Origin: Nocardioides kongjuensis
GTDB taxonomy: Bacteria; Actinomycetota; Actinomycetes; Propionibacteriales; Nocardioidaceae
Reading direction: 5' to 3'
NCBI RefSeq assembly: GCF_013409625.1
Contig: NZ_JACCBF010000001.1
Coordinates: 3,785,001 to 3,849,000, forward strand
DNA length: 64,000 bases
Part shown: in pieces, positions 56,255 to 64,000 of the stretch
How positions within the stretch are numbered: position 1 is the first letter of the stretch
Layout of the letters: every line of letters begins with the position of its first letter
Position numbers and translations under genes: made by a program
Notes under the pieces: generated by a model
Told to the model about the DNA's origin: nothing
The model's input: the letters and a program-made list of their open reading frames with translations, nothing else
Databases searched by the model: none

Positions 56255-57859
56255 ATGGCCGTGCTGACCGTCGCCGAGGTGCTGCGCATGCCCGTCGTGC
56301 GGCAGGCCGGGCCCGAGGTGCTCGCCGGTGCGGCCGGCCTCGACCGGCCGGTCCAGTGGGTCCACTCGGGCGAGCCCGCCGACATCGCCTCGCTGCTGCG
56401 CGGCGGCGACCTGCTGCTGACCACGGGCATCGCGCTGCCCGACTCCGACGACGAGCTGCGCGCCTTCGCGACCAGCCTCAGCGAGGGGGACGTCGCCGGC
56501 CTGGTGATCGAGCTCGGGCGCCGCTGGCGCACCGTCCCCCCGACCCTGGTGGCCTCCTGCGACGCGCTCGGCCTGCCCCTGATCGCGCTCGTCCGCGAGG
56601 CACGGTTCGCGGCGGTCGTGCAGGCGGTCGGCGAGCGGATCGTGGACGAGCAGCTCGACGAGCTGCGCGAGGCGCAGCGGGTGCACGACACCTTCACCGA
56701 GCTGAGCATCGCGGAGGCCGGGCCGAGCGAGATCCTCGACGCCGCCCAGCGGCTGGCCGGCGTCGCGGTGGTGCTCGAGGGCGAGGACCACCGGGTGACC
56801 GACTACCGCTCGGGGCCCGACGCCATCGGCGGCTTCCTCAGCGACTGGGCCGAGCGCTCCCGGGAGGTCCGGCTCGAGGGACGCACGACCTGGGACCGCG
56901 GACAGGGCTGGCTGGTCACCCGCCTCGGGCGGCGCGAGCGGCGCTGGGGGCGGCTGGTCATCGCCTCCCCCACCGAGCCGCCGCAACGTCTCATCGCCGT
57001 CGCCGAACGCGCCGCCGCGGCACTGGCCCTGCACCGGCTGCACGAGCGCGACCGCGACAGCCAGGTGCGTCGTACCCACCACGAGCTGTTGCTCGGCCTG
57101 GTCAACGACCCGGCCAACGCCGAGATCCACCTGCGCTGCGAGCTGGCCGGACTCACCGTGAAGCGCCGCCAGCTGGTCGGCCTGACCATGCGCCCGGCCG
57201 CCGACGGCCCGGACCCCTCGCGGCCGGCGGCGCCGGTGCTGGACGAGCTGATCGCAGCGACCGTGCACGCCGCCCACGAGCTGAAGCTGCCGGTCCTGGC
57301 GACCCAGAGCGACGGGCGGGTCCGCGCCCTGCTGTCCCTGCCGGCCTCCGCGGACCCGGTGAAGGAGGTCGACGACCTCGCGACCCGGGTCGGACGGCGC
57401 CACCGGGCGGTCGTCGGCGCCGGGCGACCGGTCACCGGGCTCGCCGAGGCCGACCAGACCATCAAGGAGAGCGCGCACGTCGTCTCGTCGGTGCGCGCCC
57501 CCGACCCCGCCCGCCTGGTGCACCGGCTCGAGGACGTCCACCTGCGCGGCCTGCTCACCCTGATGGGCGACGACGACCGGTTGCACCTGTTCCGCGAGCG
57601 CGAGCTGCGCCAGCTGCGTGCGTACGACGCGCAGCACGGCTCGGGCCTGGTCGAGGCGGTCCGCGCCCTCGTCGAGCACCCGGCGAGCAAGTCCCTCGCC
57701 GCCGCCAGCCTCCACGTCTCGCGTGCGGTGTTCTACGACCGGCTGGCGAAGGTGGAGAAGGTGCTCGGCGCCGACCTCAACGACCCGGACATCCGGGTCT
57801 CCCTGCACGTCGCGCTGCTCGCGGAGGAGCTGGCGGAGGAGCTGACCGGTCCGGCCTGA
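56255..57859 (+). CDS. PucR-family transcriptional regulator
   Basis: A 534-residue regulator. The N-terminal PucR domain (LTVAEVLRMPVVRQAGPEVLAG, key VHSGEP...LL.GGDLLLTTG) is followed by a GGDEF-like middle region and a C-terminal PucR helix-turn-helix (HPASKSLAAASLHVSRAVFYDRL, core HVSRAVFYDRL). It should control the flanking catabolic genes in response to their substrate. GAGGAGA lies upstream of the ATG at 56255; an upstream in-frame start at 56171 would overlap the operators. Confidence 0.88.
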   Translation: MAVLTVAEVLRMPVVRQAGPEVLAGAAGLDRPVQWVHSGEPADIASLLRGGDLLLTTGIALPDSDDELRAFATSLSEGDVAGLVIELGRRWRTVPPTLVASCDALGLPLIALVREARFAAVVQAVGERIVDEQLDELREAQRVHDTFTELSIAEAGPSEILDAAQRLAGVAVVLEGEDHRVTDYRSGPDAIGGFLSDWAERSREVRLEGRTTWDRGQGWLVTRLGRRERRWGRLVIASPTEPPQRLIAVAERAAAALALHRLHERDRDSQVRRTHHELLLGLVNDPANAEIHLRCELAGLTVKRRQLVGLTMRPAADGPDPSRPAAPVLDELIAATVHAAHELKLPVLATQSDGRVRALLSLPASADPVKEVDDLATRVGRRHRAVVGAGRPVTGLAEADQTIKESAHVVSSVRAPDPARLVHRLEDVHLRGLLTLMGDDDRLHLFRERELRQLRAYDAQHGSGLVEAVRALVEHPASKSLAAASLHVSRAVFYDRLAKVEKVLGADLNDPDIRVSLHVALLAEELAEELTGPA

Positions 57860-57900
57860 GCCGGGACAGCGAGACAGATCGTCGCGAACTTTGACTTCAT

Positions 57901-57915
57901 CCGACATTCTGTCGG
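57901..57915. promoter_or_regulatory. PucR-type operator before the permease gene
   Basis: CCGACATTCTGTCGG is a perfect 15-bp palindrome with 6-bp arms, 63 bp before the permease start and 42 bp past the pucR stop. It matches the two sites of the pucR-aminotransferase promoter region. Confidence 0.65.
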
Positions 57916-57977
57916 AGAGCAGTGTGACCTGGCCCTCCTAGCCTCAGCGGAAACCTCCGGACTGAAGGGAGCGCCGC

Positions 57978-59801
57978 ATGAGCGCAGGTCACGAGCTGAA
58001 AGCAGGGCTGTCCCAACGACAGCTCAACATGATCGCCATCGGTGGCGTGATCGGTGCCGGCCTCTTCATGGGGTCCGGTGCCGTCATCAAGGCCACCGGA
58101 CCGGCGTCCTTCCTGACCTACGCACTCGCCGGGGCCCTGGTCGTCCTCATCATGCGCATGCTCGGCGAGATGGCCACCGCCAACCCCTCGACCGGGTCGT
58201 TCTCCGACTACGCACGCAACGCGCTCGGCGGTTGGGCGGGGTTCTCCGCCGGCTGGCTGTACTGGTACTTCTGGGTGGTCGTCGTGGGCTTCGAGGCCGT
58301 GGCCGGCGCCAAGATCATCCAGTACTGGGTACCGGACGCCCCGCTGTGGCTCGTGTCCCTCGTCCTGATGGTGGCCATGACCGCCACCAACCTGTTCTCC
58401 GTGTCCTCGTTCGGCGAGTTCGAGTTCTGGTTCGCGAGCATCAAGGTGGCCGTGATCGTCGGCTTCATGGTGATCGGCACCCTGTTCGTCCTCGGCCTGC
58501 TGCCGGGCTCCGAGGTGAGCTTCCACAACCTGAACGACCCTGACACCGGCGGCTTCTTCGCCACCGGACCGAGCGCCGTCACCGCCGGGGTCGTGATCGT
58601 GATCTTCTCGATGGTCGGCGCCGAGATCGCCACCATCGCCGCCGCCGAGACGCCCGACCCGCGCAAGTCGGTGGCGAAGGCGACCAACTCGGTCATCATG
58701 CGCATCGCCGTCTTCTTCATCGGCTCGATCTTCCTGCTGACCTGCATCCTGCCGTGGAACGAGTACGACGAGGACACCTCGCCGTACGTCCAGGCGCTCA
58801 GCGAGATCGGCATCCCGGGCGCCGCCGACCTGATGAACGCCGTCGCGCTCACCGCCGTGCTCTCGTGCCTCAACTCCGGCCTCTACACGGCATCGCGGAT
58901 GGTCTTCGTGCTCGCCGCCCGCCGGGAGGCGCCCTCCGGCCTGCTCGTCGTCAGCCGGTCCGGCGTACCGCGCAACGCGATCCTCGCGTCCTCCTTCATC
59001 GGCTTCCTGTGCGTCATCGCCGCCGCGATCTCGCCGGAGACCGTCTTCCTGTTCCTGCTCAACTCCTCGGGCGCGATCATCCTGTTCGTCTACGGCCTGG
59101 TCGCCGTCTCGCAGTTCGTGCTGCGCCCGAGGACCGACCCGAGCAAGCTGCTCGTCAAGATGTGGGGCTATCCCTACCTGTCGATCGTCGCGATCGTCGG
59201 CATCGTCGCGGTGCTCGTCCAGATGGGCCTCAACGAGGAGGTCCGGATCCAGCTGCTGCTCAGCCTGCTCGCCTGGGCGGTCATCCTCGTCGCGTACTTC
59301 GCGGTGCGGGCGATGGGCGGCAGCACGCCCGCCGGCCCCGAGGACGTGCCGACCGGCCGGGCACGGCGCGTCCTCGTGCTCGCCAACGAGACCCTGTCCC
59401 ACGACGAGCTCCGCACCGCACTCCACCGGGTCGACGAGGACGGCAGCGCCGAGTACTACGTCTGCGTGCCGGCCAACCCCATCGACACCGGGCAGGCGCT
59501 GACCAAGGGGGCGGTCTACGTGTGGGACGCCACGACCGAGGCGGCCCAGAGCCGGCTGGACGGCCTGCTCGCCACCCTCCACGCCGACGGCCACCGGGCC
59601 GAGGGTGCCCTCGGCGACTACCGCCCGCTGCGCGCCCTGGACGCGGCCGTGGCTGCGTTCGGTCCCGACCAGATCGTGATCTCGACGCTGCCGCTCGCGG
59701 AGTCCAACTGGCTGCGCTACGACGTCGTGGACCGGGCTCGCGAGAAGTACACGATCCCCGTCGAGCACGTCGAGGCCGGCTCGGCGCTGGCAGGCAGCTG
59801 A
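57978..59801 (+). CDS. APC-family amino acid/GABA permease with C-terminal stress-protein-like domain
   Basis: A 607-residue protein. The first about 445 residues form a twelve-helix amino acid permease of the AAT type (LSQRQLNMIAIGGVIGAGLFMGSG at the start, core GGVIGAGLFMGSG). From about residue 455 a soluble domain (ARRVLVLANETLSHDEL ... FGPDQIVISTLPL) resembles universal-stress-protein folds. The substrate is probably the amino compound degraded by the divergent operon, e.g. GABA. AAGGGAG lies upstream. Its stop shares a base with the next start. Confidence 0.88.
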   Translation: MSAGHELKAGLSQRQLNMIAIGGVIGAGLFMGSGAVIKATGPASFLTYALAGALVVLIMRMLGEMATANPSTGSFSDYARNALGGWAGFSAGWLYWYFWVVVVGFEAVAGAKIIQYWVPDAPLWLVSLVLMVAMTATNLFSVSSFGEFEFWFASIKVAVIVGFMVIGTLFVLGLLPGSEVSFHNLNDPDTGGFFATGPSAVTAGVVIVIFSMVGAEIATIAAAETPDPRKSVAKATNSVIMRIAVFFIGSIFLLTCILPWNEYDEDTSPYVQALSEIGIPGAADLMNAVALTAVLSCLNSGLYTASRMVFVLAARREAPSGLLVVSRSGVPRNAILASSFIGFLCVIAAAISPETVFLFLLNSSGAIILFVYGLVAVSQFVLRPRTDPSKLLVKMWGYPYLSIVAIVGIVAVLVQMGLNEEVRIQLLLSLLAWAVILVAYFAVRAMGGSTPAGPEDVPTGRARRVLVLANETLSHDELRTALHRVDEDGSAEYYVCVPANPIDTGQALTKGAVYVWDATTEAAQSRLDGLLATLHADGHRAEGALGDYRPLRALDAAVAAFGPDQIVISTLPLAESNWLRYDVVDRAREKYTIPVEHVEAGSALAGS

Positions 59802-60685
59802 TGAGCGTCCTCGTCGGCCTGCTGCCGGACGACAGGTTCCGTGCGCCGCTGCGGCTGGGCATCTCGATGGCGCTCTCGAGCGGTCTGCCGCTGCGACTGT
59901 GCACGATCGTGAGCGGGACCTCGAGCGGCCTCAACGCCGTCGACACCGAGTACCTCGACACCGTCGAGAAGTCCGCCGCCGCCGGCCTGGCCGAGATGGC
60001 CGGGCTGGTGGCGAGCGAGGTCGCCGTGACGACGGAGGTGCGCCGCGCCCGGTCGGTGTCCGCGGGACTGCTCGAGGCGGCGGCCGACGCCAGCTACCTG
60101 GTCGTCGGCTCCTCGCCCTCGGGCGTGCTCGGCCGGGTCGCGCTCGGCGGCATCGGCGACCGGCTGCTGCACGGCTCCAGCATCCCGGTCGGGCTCGCGC
60201 CGCGTGAGTACGCCGTCGACTCGCGGACCCGGATCAACCGGCTGACCGTCGCCTTCGGCGGCACCGCCTCCGCGGACCTCATCGCGGCGACCGCCGTGCG
60301 CGCCGCGGCCCTGGGTGCGGAGCTGCGGATCGCCAGCTTCAACGTCCATCCCGTGTCGCTCTTCGGGTCGATGATCGAGACCGGCCCCCAGTCACTGGTG
60401 GTCGAGAGGTGGGCGGCGGCGAAGCGGGTCGAGATCGACGCGGCCCTGCAGGCCGCCCGGTCGAGCGCCGCGACCGACGCCGAGGTGGTGGTCGGTCAGG
60501 GGAACAGCTGGGCGGAGGCGCTCTCGGGCGTCCCGTGGCGTGCGGGCGACGTCCTCGTCGTCGGCTCGGGTGCGGGTGGCCTGGCCGAGCGGGTCTTCAT
60601 CGGCTCGCAGGCGTCCAAGGTGATCCGGCACTCGCCGGTGCCGGTCGTGTGCGTCCCCCGGCAGCTGGTACCGGCCCCTTCCTAG
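59801..60685 (+). CDS. Tandem universal stress protein
   Basis: A 294-residue protein with two UspA-like domains (MSVLVGLLPDDRFRAPLRLG ... YLVVGSSPSGVLGRVALGGIGDRLLHGSS; second from RLTVAFGGTASAD ... VLVVGSGAGGLAERVFIGSQASKVIRHSP; cores VVGSSPSGVLGR and VVGSGAGGLAER). The nucleotide-binding G2xG9xG(S) patterns are recognisable. Its ATG overlaps the permease stop (TGATG), so the two are coupled and may interact. Confidence 0.85.
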   Translation: MSVLVGLLPDDRFRAPLRLGISMALSSGLPLRLCTIVSGTSSGLNAVDTEYLDTVEKSAAAGLAEMAGLVASEVAVTTEVRRARSVSAGLLEAAADASYLVVGSSPSGVLGRVALGGIGDRLLHGSSIPVGLAPREYAVDSRTRINRLTVAFGGTASADLIAATAVRAAALGAELRIASFNVHPVSLFGSMIETGPQSLVVERWAAAKRVEIDAALQAARSSAATDAEVVVGQGNSWAEALSGVPWRAGDVLVVGSGAGGLAERVFIGSQASKVIRHSPVPVVCVPRQLVPAPS

Positions 60686-60694
60686 GATGGAGCC

Positions 60695-61033
60695 ATGATC
60701 CCCAGCATCGAGATCGACGGCGTGCCCGACCCGCTCCCCGAGGGCCTGGTGGTGCTCGACGTCCGTGAGGACGACGAGTGGGCCGCCGGCCACATCGACG
60801 GGGCGGTCCACATCCCGCTGATGGAGCTGCCCGCCCGGCTGGGCGAGTTCGTCGAGCTCGAGGCGCCGCAGACCCTCGTGGTCTGCAAGGGCGGCGGCCG
60901 CTCTGCCCGCGCGGTGGCGTACCTGGCGCAGCAGGGGTACGACGTCGTCAACCTGGTCGACGGCATGCTCGGCTGGGAGCGCGCGGGCCGGGCGATGACC
61001 GCCGACGGCGACCAGCCGCCGTACGTCGTCTGA
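60695..61033 (+). CDS. Rhodanese-domain protein
   Basis: A 112-residue single-domain rhodanese. The catalytic Cys lies in VVCKGGGRSARA, and VVLDVREDDEWAAGHIDGAVHIPL (core DVREDDEWAAGHI) is the usual N-terminal signature. It transfers sulfane sulfur. TAGGAT (60683-60688) 6 nt before the ATG suggests a leaderless start, so it may not depend on the preceding operon. Confidence 0.88.
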   Translation: MIPSIEIDGVPDPLPEGLVVLDVREDDEWAAGHIDGAVHIPLMELPARLGEFVELEAPQTLVVCKGGGRSARAVAYLAQQGYDVVNLVDGMLGWERAGRAMTADGDQPPYVV

Positions 61034-61048
61034 CGGCCCACCGACGAG

Positions 61049-61082
61049 ACGGCCCCGCTGACCTTCCGGTCAGCGGGGCCGT
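61049..61082. terminator. Bidirectional stem-loop terminator
   Basis: A perfect 15-bp stem ACGGCCCCGCTGACC / GGTCAGCGGGGCCGT with loop TTCC lies between the convergent rhodanese and lipoprotein genes. No strong U-tract, but position and stability fit a terminator for both. Confidence 0.8.
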
Positions 61083-61103
61083 CGCCGTACGACACTCAGC
61101 GCG

Positions 61104-61724
61104 TCACTGCGAGGGCAGGTCGGAGAGCAGGCTCTCGAGGTCCGACGGCAGGTTCGACGGGAGGTCCGACAACAGGCTCTCGAGGTCCTCCGGCGACGTC
61201 GGGAGGTCCGAGGGGACGTCCGTCGGCAGGTCGGACGGCAGGTCGGACGGGAGGTCCGTCGAGTCGTCCGAGTCACCCGAGTCGGAGCCGGTCGAGCCGG
61301 AGCACGTCTCGGCCTCGTACTTCGTGTAGGCCTCGACCTTCTTCTGGTCGTCCTTGGGGATCAGCTCGTCCTCGAAGGCCTGCTGGTCCTTGGCCTCGAA
61401 GCCCTTCTTGACGGTGTCGCCGTCGAGGTCCTTGAGCGCGTCGACCTGGATCTCGAAGCCCTCGCGGGCGTCGTCCGGGATGCCCTTCGGGGTGCCGACC
61501 TTCTCGGCCTTCTCGGCCTGCTCCTTGAAGATCTCGGCGACCTTGTCGTAGTCCTTCTTCTCGAGCGCCTTGAGGAAGCCGGTGTCCTCGAGGGTGCTGT
61601 TGGCGGTGGCGCAGAACTCCTTGACGGACGCGTCGGTCGGCGCGCCGCCACCGCAGGCGGTGAGCGAGAGGGCGAGCAGGACGACGGCACCGGCGGAGGC
61701 CAGCGGGCGCTTCGTGAGCGTCAT
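61104..61724 (-). CDS. Lipoprotein with SDLP repeats
   Basis: A 206-residue lipoprotein. Lipobox LTACG follows a hydrophobic segment; the middle (EFCATANSTLEDTGFLKALE ... YTKYEAETC) is a helical domain with two cysteines, and the last about 55 residues are degenerate repeats of SDLPSDLPTD and DLESLLSDLPS. GAAAGGAAAC lies before the ATG. It is a paralogue of the next upstream lipoprotein. Confidence 0.8.
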   Translation of the reverse strand: MTLTKRPLASAGAVVLLALSLTACGGGAPTDASVKEFCATANSTLEDTGFLKALEKKDYDKVAEIFKEQAEKAEKVGTPKGIPDDAREGFEIQVDALKDLDGDTVKKGFEAKDQQAFEDELIPKDDQKKVEAYTKYEAETCSGSTGSDSGDSDDSTDLPSDLPSDLPTDVPSDLPTSPEDLESLLSDLPSNLPSDLESLLSDLPSQ

Positions 61725-61748
61725 GTGTTTCCTTTCGTGGTGGCGGCG

Positions 61749-62186
61749 TCAGCCGCCGAACTGGTCCGCACAGGTCTTCTGCGCGTACTCGGTGAACTTG
61801 GTGACGTCCTTCTCGTCGTCCTTGGACACGCCAGGGATCGAGTCGTCGCCGTCCTTCGAGCCGAAGGACTTCTTCGCCTCGTCGTAGTCGAGACCGGTCA
61901 CGGTGTCGACCATGACCTCGAAGCCGTTGCGCTCGGCGTCGGAGATCTTCTCCGGCGTACCGATGTCGCCGAGGTCGCCGTACGCCTTCTGGACCTTCTT
62001 CCACTCACTCTCGGTGGGCTCCTCGCCCTTGATCGTGGTGATGACCTTGAAGATGTCCTCGAACCCGCCGCAGAACTCCTTCTCCGACGCGTCGGTCGGG
62101 TAGTCGCTGCCACCGCAGGCGGTGAGGCTGAGGCCCAGCAGCACGGCAGCGCCGGCGGCAGCCAGCGGGCGCTTGATCGGGGTCAT
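61749..62186 (-). CDS. Lipoprotein, paralogue of its neighbour
   Basis: A 145-residue lipoprotein with lipobox LTACG and a helical domain (PTDASEKEFCGGFEDIFKVI ... FTEYAQKTCADQFGG) sharing its pattern with the downstream lipoprotein: PTDAS.KEFC at the start and Y..TC at the end. It lacks the repeat tail. Function unknown. AAGGAAAGG lies upstream; TAGTCT near 62290 may be its promoter. Both genes form a tandem pair 24 bp apart. Confidence 0.8.
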   Translation of the reverse strand: MTPIKRPLAAAGAAVLLGLSLTACGGSDYPTDASEKEFCGGFEDIFKVITTIKGEEPTESEWKKVQKAYGDLGDIGTPEKISDAERNGFEVMVDTVTGLDYDEAKKSFGSKDGDDSIPGVSKDDEKDVTKFTEYAQKTCADQFGG

Positions 62187-62351
62187 GTCGGTTCCTTTCC
62201 TTCAGGGAGTGGAGCACTCGGCACGCCCCGGGCGGGAGCGCGGCCGCGCGGGCAACCACGCGGTCACCCTGCCCCCACCGGTCTCAGACTATTCACAGGT
62301 AGGGCGAACAACAGGTTGCGGCCCCGTGACCGGCGTGGTGCGACAACCCCC

Positions 62352-63089
62352 TCAGCGGCCCCAGAGCGCGGCCGGCGGGACCTCGAGCAGCCCCTCCAGC
62401 GCCGCGATGTACGACGCCCTCGGGACCTCGCGCACGCCCAGGGTCACCAGGTGCCGGGTGGCCCACTGCACGTCGACCAGCCGGTTGCCGGCCGCACCGT
62501 CGTCGTCGGCACGCAGGCCCTCGACCAGACCGACCAGCGCGGCCTTCGACGCGTCGGTGACGTGGTGGAACATCGACTCTCCGGCGAACAGCCCACCGAT
62601 CGCGACGCCGTACAGACCGCCGACCAGGCACCCGTCCTGCCAGGTCTCGACCGAGTGCGCCCACCCGAGGCGGTGCAGGTCGCCGTAGGCGCGGGCGATC
62701 CGGGCATCGATCCAGCCGTGCGGCCGGCGCGGGTCGGCGCACGCGGCGACCACCTCGTCGAAGGCGGTGTCGACGCGGATCTCGAAGTCACGCGCCGAGC
62801 GGCGCAGCGAGCGCGACACCTTCAGCTCGTCGAGCTGAAGGATCCCGCGGTAGGCCGGACTCCACCACCCGACCGCCCGGCCCTCGGGCATCGGGAACAG
62901 CCCGCTGCGGTACGCCGCGAGCAGGGTCCCCGGCGCGAGGTCGGCCCCGACCGCGACCAGGTCGCTGCCGTCGTGGGTGCCGTCGCCGTCGTCCTCGTCG
63001 TACTCGTCCGGATCGTCGAGCACCGGCAGCGCCGCCAGCTCCGCACGGGTCGGGAAGACCCAGGGGCTGGACTCGGGCTCGACGGGCAC
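62352..63089 (-). CDS. aat: Leucyl/phenylalanyl-tRNA-protein transferase
   Basis: A 245-residue Aat enzyme, which adds Leu or Phe to proteins with N-terminal Arg or Lys and so marks them for N-degron breakdown. FPTRAEL, LVAVGADLAPGTLLAAYRSGLFPMP (core AYRSGLFPM), WWSPAYRGIL and GGLYGVAIGGLFAGESMFH are conserved. GTG at 63089 is preferred: TACGCT (63101-63096) lies 6 nt upstream. An ATG at 63128 is possible but has neither ribosome site nor promoter. Confidence 0.92.
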   Translation of the reverse strand: MPVEPESSPWVFPTRAELAALPVLDDPDEYDEDDGDGTHDGSDLVAVGADLAPGTLLAAYRSGLFPMPEGRAVGWWSPAYRGILQLDELKVSRSLRRSARDFEIRVDTAFDEVVAACADPRRPHGWIDARIARAYGDLHRLGWAHSVETWQDGCLVGGLYGVAIGGLFAGESMFHHVTDASKAALVGLVEGLRADDDGAAGNRLVDVQWATRHLVTLGVREVPRASYIAALEGLLEVPPAALWGR

Positions 63090-63198
63090 GAGCCGAGCGT
63101 AAGGGCTGCGACGTGCCCGGCGCTCCATCCGAATTGGTCGAGATCCGCCGCACAGCACGGCCCATCCGCGTGGTGGGGCACTGGCTAGGCTCGGGGAC

Positions 63199-63894
63199 AT
63201 GGCTTCGCTGAGGAAGGGACTGGCGCTGCGGACCGCGCAGCAGCTCGCGCCGAAGGTCACCCGGCTCGCGCCGGGGCTGACGCAGTCCTTCGTCCGTGAG
63301 GCGCTGCACCGCGCACTGGTGGGCGTCGGGCCGCTTCCCCCGGCGGCGGAGGCGGCCCGGGTGCAGCTGGACGAGCAGCGGGGCAACGTCGACAAGGCCG
63401 TGCGGGAGCTGATCGAGAACCACGTCGCCTACGCCAGCGTGGAGGGCCTCGCGACCAACCTGGGCGGGCTGGTCACCACCGCGATCGTGGCCCCGGCGAG
63501 CATCACCGGGCTGGCGCTCATCCAGTGCCGGATGGTGGCGGGCATCGCCCACCTGCGCGGCTACGACCTCGACGACCCCCGGGTGCGCAACGCGATCCTG
63601 GTCTGCGTCCTCGGCGAGGACACGGTCCAGGCGATGGTCAAGCGCAAGCAGCTGCCCGCGCCGCCGATGGCGATCGCGACCGCGCCGCAGCACGATCCCG
63701 GCCTGGACCGGACGGTCTCGACGGTGCTGGCCGGCGAGCTGGTCGGCCGGGTGATCGGCAAGAGGCTCGCCACGACGGTCGGCAAGAAGGTGCCGCTGGT
63801 CGGCGGTGCGGTCGGCGCGGTGGCCGACGGATGGAGCACCTACCGGGTCGGGCGGTACGCCGGCCGGGAGTTCCTCCCGCTGCGGCGACCCTGA
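63199..63894 (+). CDS. EcsC-family protein
   Basis: A 231-residue EcsC-type protein, hydrophobic in its second half (TAIVAPASITGLALIQCRMVAGIAHLRGYD, core IQCRMVAGIAHL; VGKKVPLVGGAVGAVAD). EcsC proteins are membrane-associated and uncharacterised in actinobacteria. TAGGCT (63186-63191) 7 nt before the ATG suggests a leaderless start. It converges on the next gene 4 bp downstream. Confidence 0.75.
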   Translation: MASLRKGLALRTAQQLAPKVTRLAPGLTQSFVREALHRALVGVGPLPPAAEAARVQLDEQRGNVDKAVRELIENHVAYASVEGLATNLGGLVTTAIVAPASITGLALIQCRMVAGIAHLRGYDLDDPRVRNAILVCVLGEDTVQAMVKRKQLPAPPMAIATAPQHDPGLDRTVSTVLAGELVGRVIGKRLATTVGKKVPLVGGAVGAVADGWSTYRVGRYAGREFLPLRRP

Positions 63895-63898
63895 GCCC

Positions 63899-64000
63899 TC
63901 ACTGCTCCTGCGGCTCCTGGGGAACCCGGTTGCGCGCCTTGCGGTAGACCCCCAGCGCCTGCCGGCCCTTGCCGCTGCGCTCCAGCCTCTGCACGGTCCA
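63899..64000 (-). CDS. C-terminal end of an unidentified protein (partial)
   Basis: An open frame enters from the window's right edge and ends in TGA at 63901-63899. The 33 visible residues (WTVQRLERSGKGRQALGVYR, then KARNRVPQEPQEQ) have almost only G or C in third positions, which supports coding. Too short for identification. Confidence 0.55.
   Translation of the reverse strand, partial: WTVQRLERSGKGRQALGVYRKARNRVPQEPQEQ

Noticed and set aside
63090..63128. Longer Aat protein starting at ATG 63128
   Set aside because: No ribosome site or promoter precedes it, and a TACGCT box ideally placed for the GTG at 63089 lies inside the extension.

Overview
The window is chromosomal DNA from a very GC-rich actinobacterium, most likely a Nocardioides-like member of the Nocardioidaceae. 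Evidence: almost every third codon position is G or C; there is a bacterial proteasome activator (Bpa/PafE); DUF6457, DUF5926 and DUF1989 families occur; and at least sixteen genes start with no leader behind a TANNNT box. No phage, transposase or CRISPR array is visible. The genes are mostly housekeeping and catabolic, broken up by several inverted-repeat elements without coding capacity.

Layout. 1-5.8 kb: the cut-off start of a giant secreted repeat protein, a lipoprotein and a solitary adenine methyltransferase. 6.0-13.5 kb: a complete fructose phosphotransferase island with two divergent operons (enzyme I, GAPDH and a histidine phosphatase one way; FruR, FruK, FruA and HPr the other). 13.5-20.3 kb: a guanidine-I (ykkC) riboswitch followed by five overlapping genes: permease, two DUF1989 proteins, a carboxyltransferase protein and allophanate hydrolase. 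This reads as guanidine uptake and breakdown to ammonia. The carboxylase lacks both its biotin carboxylase and its biotin-carrier domain. 20.4-22.8 kb: three tRNA genes, a regulator and a tiny secreted peptide gene. 22.8-27.3 kb: an RTX-type secreted protein beneath a nitrilase-membrane protein-TetR operon, with a palindromic operator between TetR and the RTX gene.

27.3-48 kb: MobA/DUF6457, quinone oxidoreductase, proteasome activator, serS, aldo/keto reductase, a PAP2-lipid kinase fusion, prephenate dehydratase, a class III cyclase beside a cyclic-nucleotide-binding protein, a phosphodiesterase, an ABC-F protein behind a five-codon leader peptide, an AAA ATPase and an LPATG-ending secreted protein. 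48-52 kb: DNA glycosylase and a DUF1800/DUF1501 pair. 52-60.7 kb: a PucR-controlled amine/amino-acid catabolic locus (aminotransferase, aldehyde dehydrogenase, CoA-transferase, permease, stress protein) with three matching 15-bp operator-like palindromes. 60.7-64 kb: rhodanese, two paralogous lipoproteins, Aat, an EcsC-family protein and the tail of one more gene.

The two most noteworthy systems are the riboswitch-led guanidine operon with its stripped-down carboxylase, and the PucR regulon, whose operators can be read directly from the DNA.
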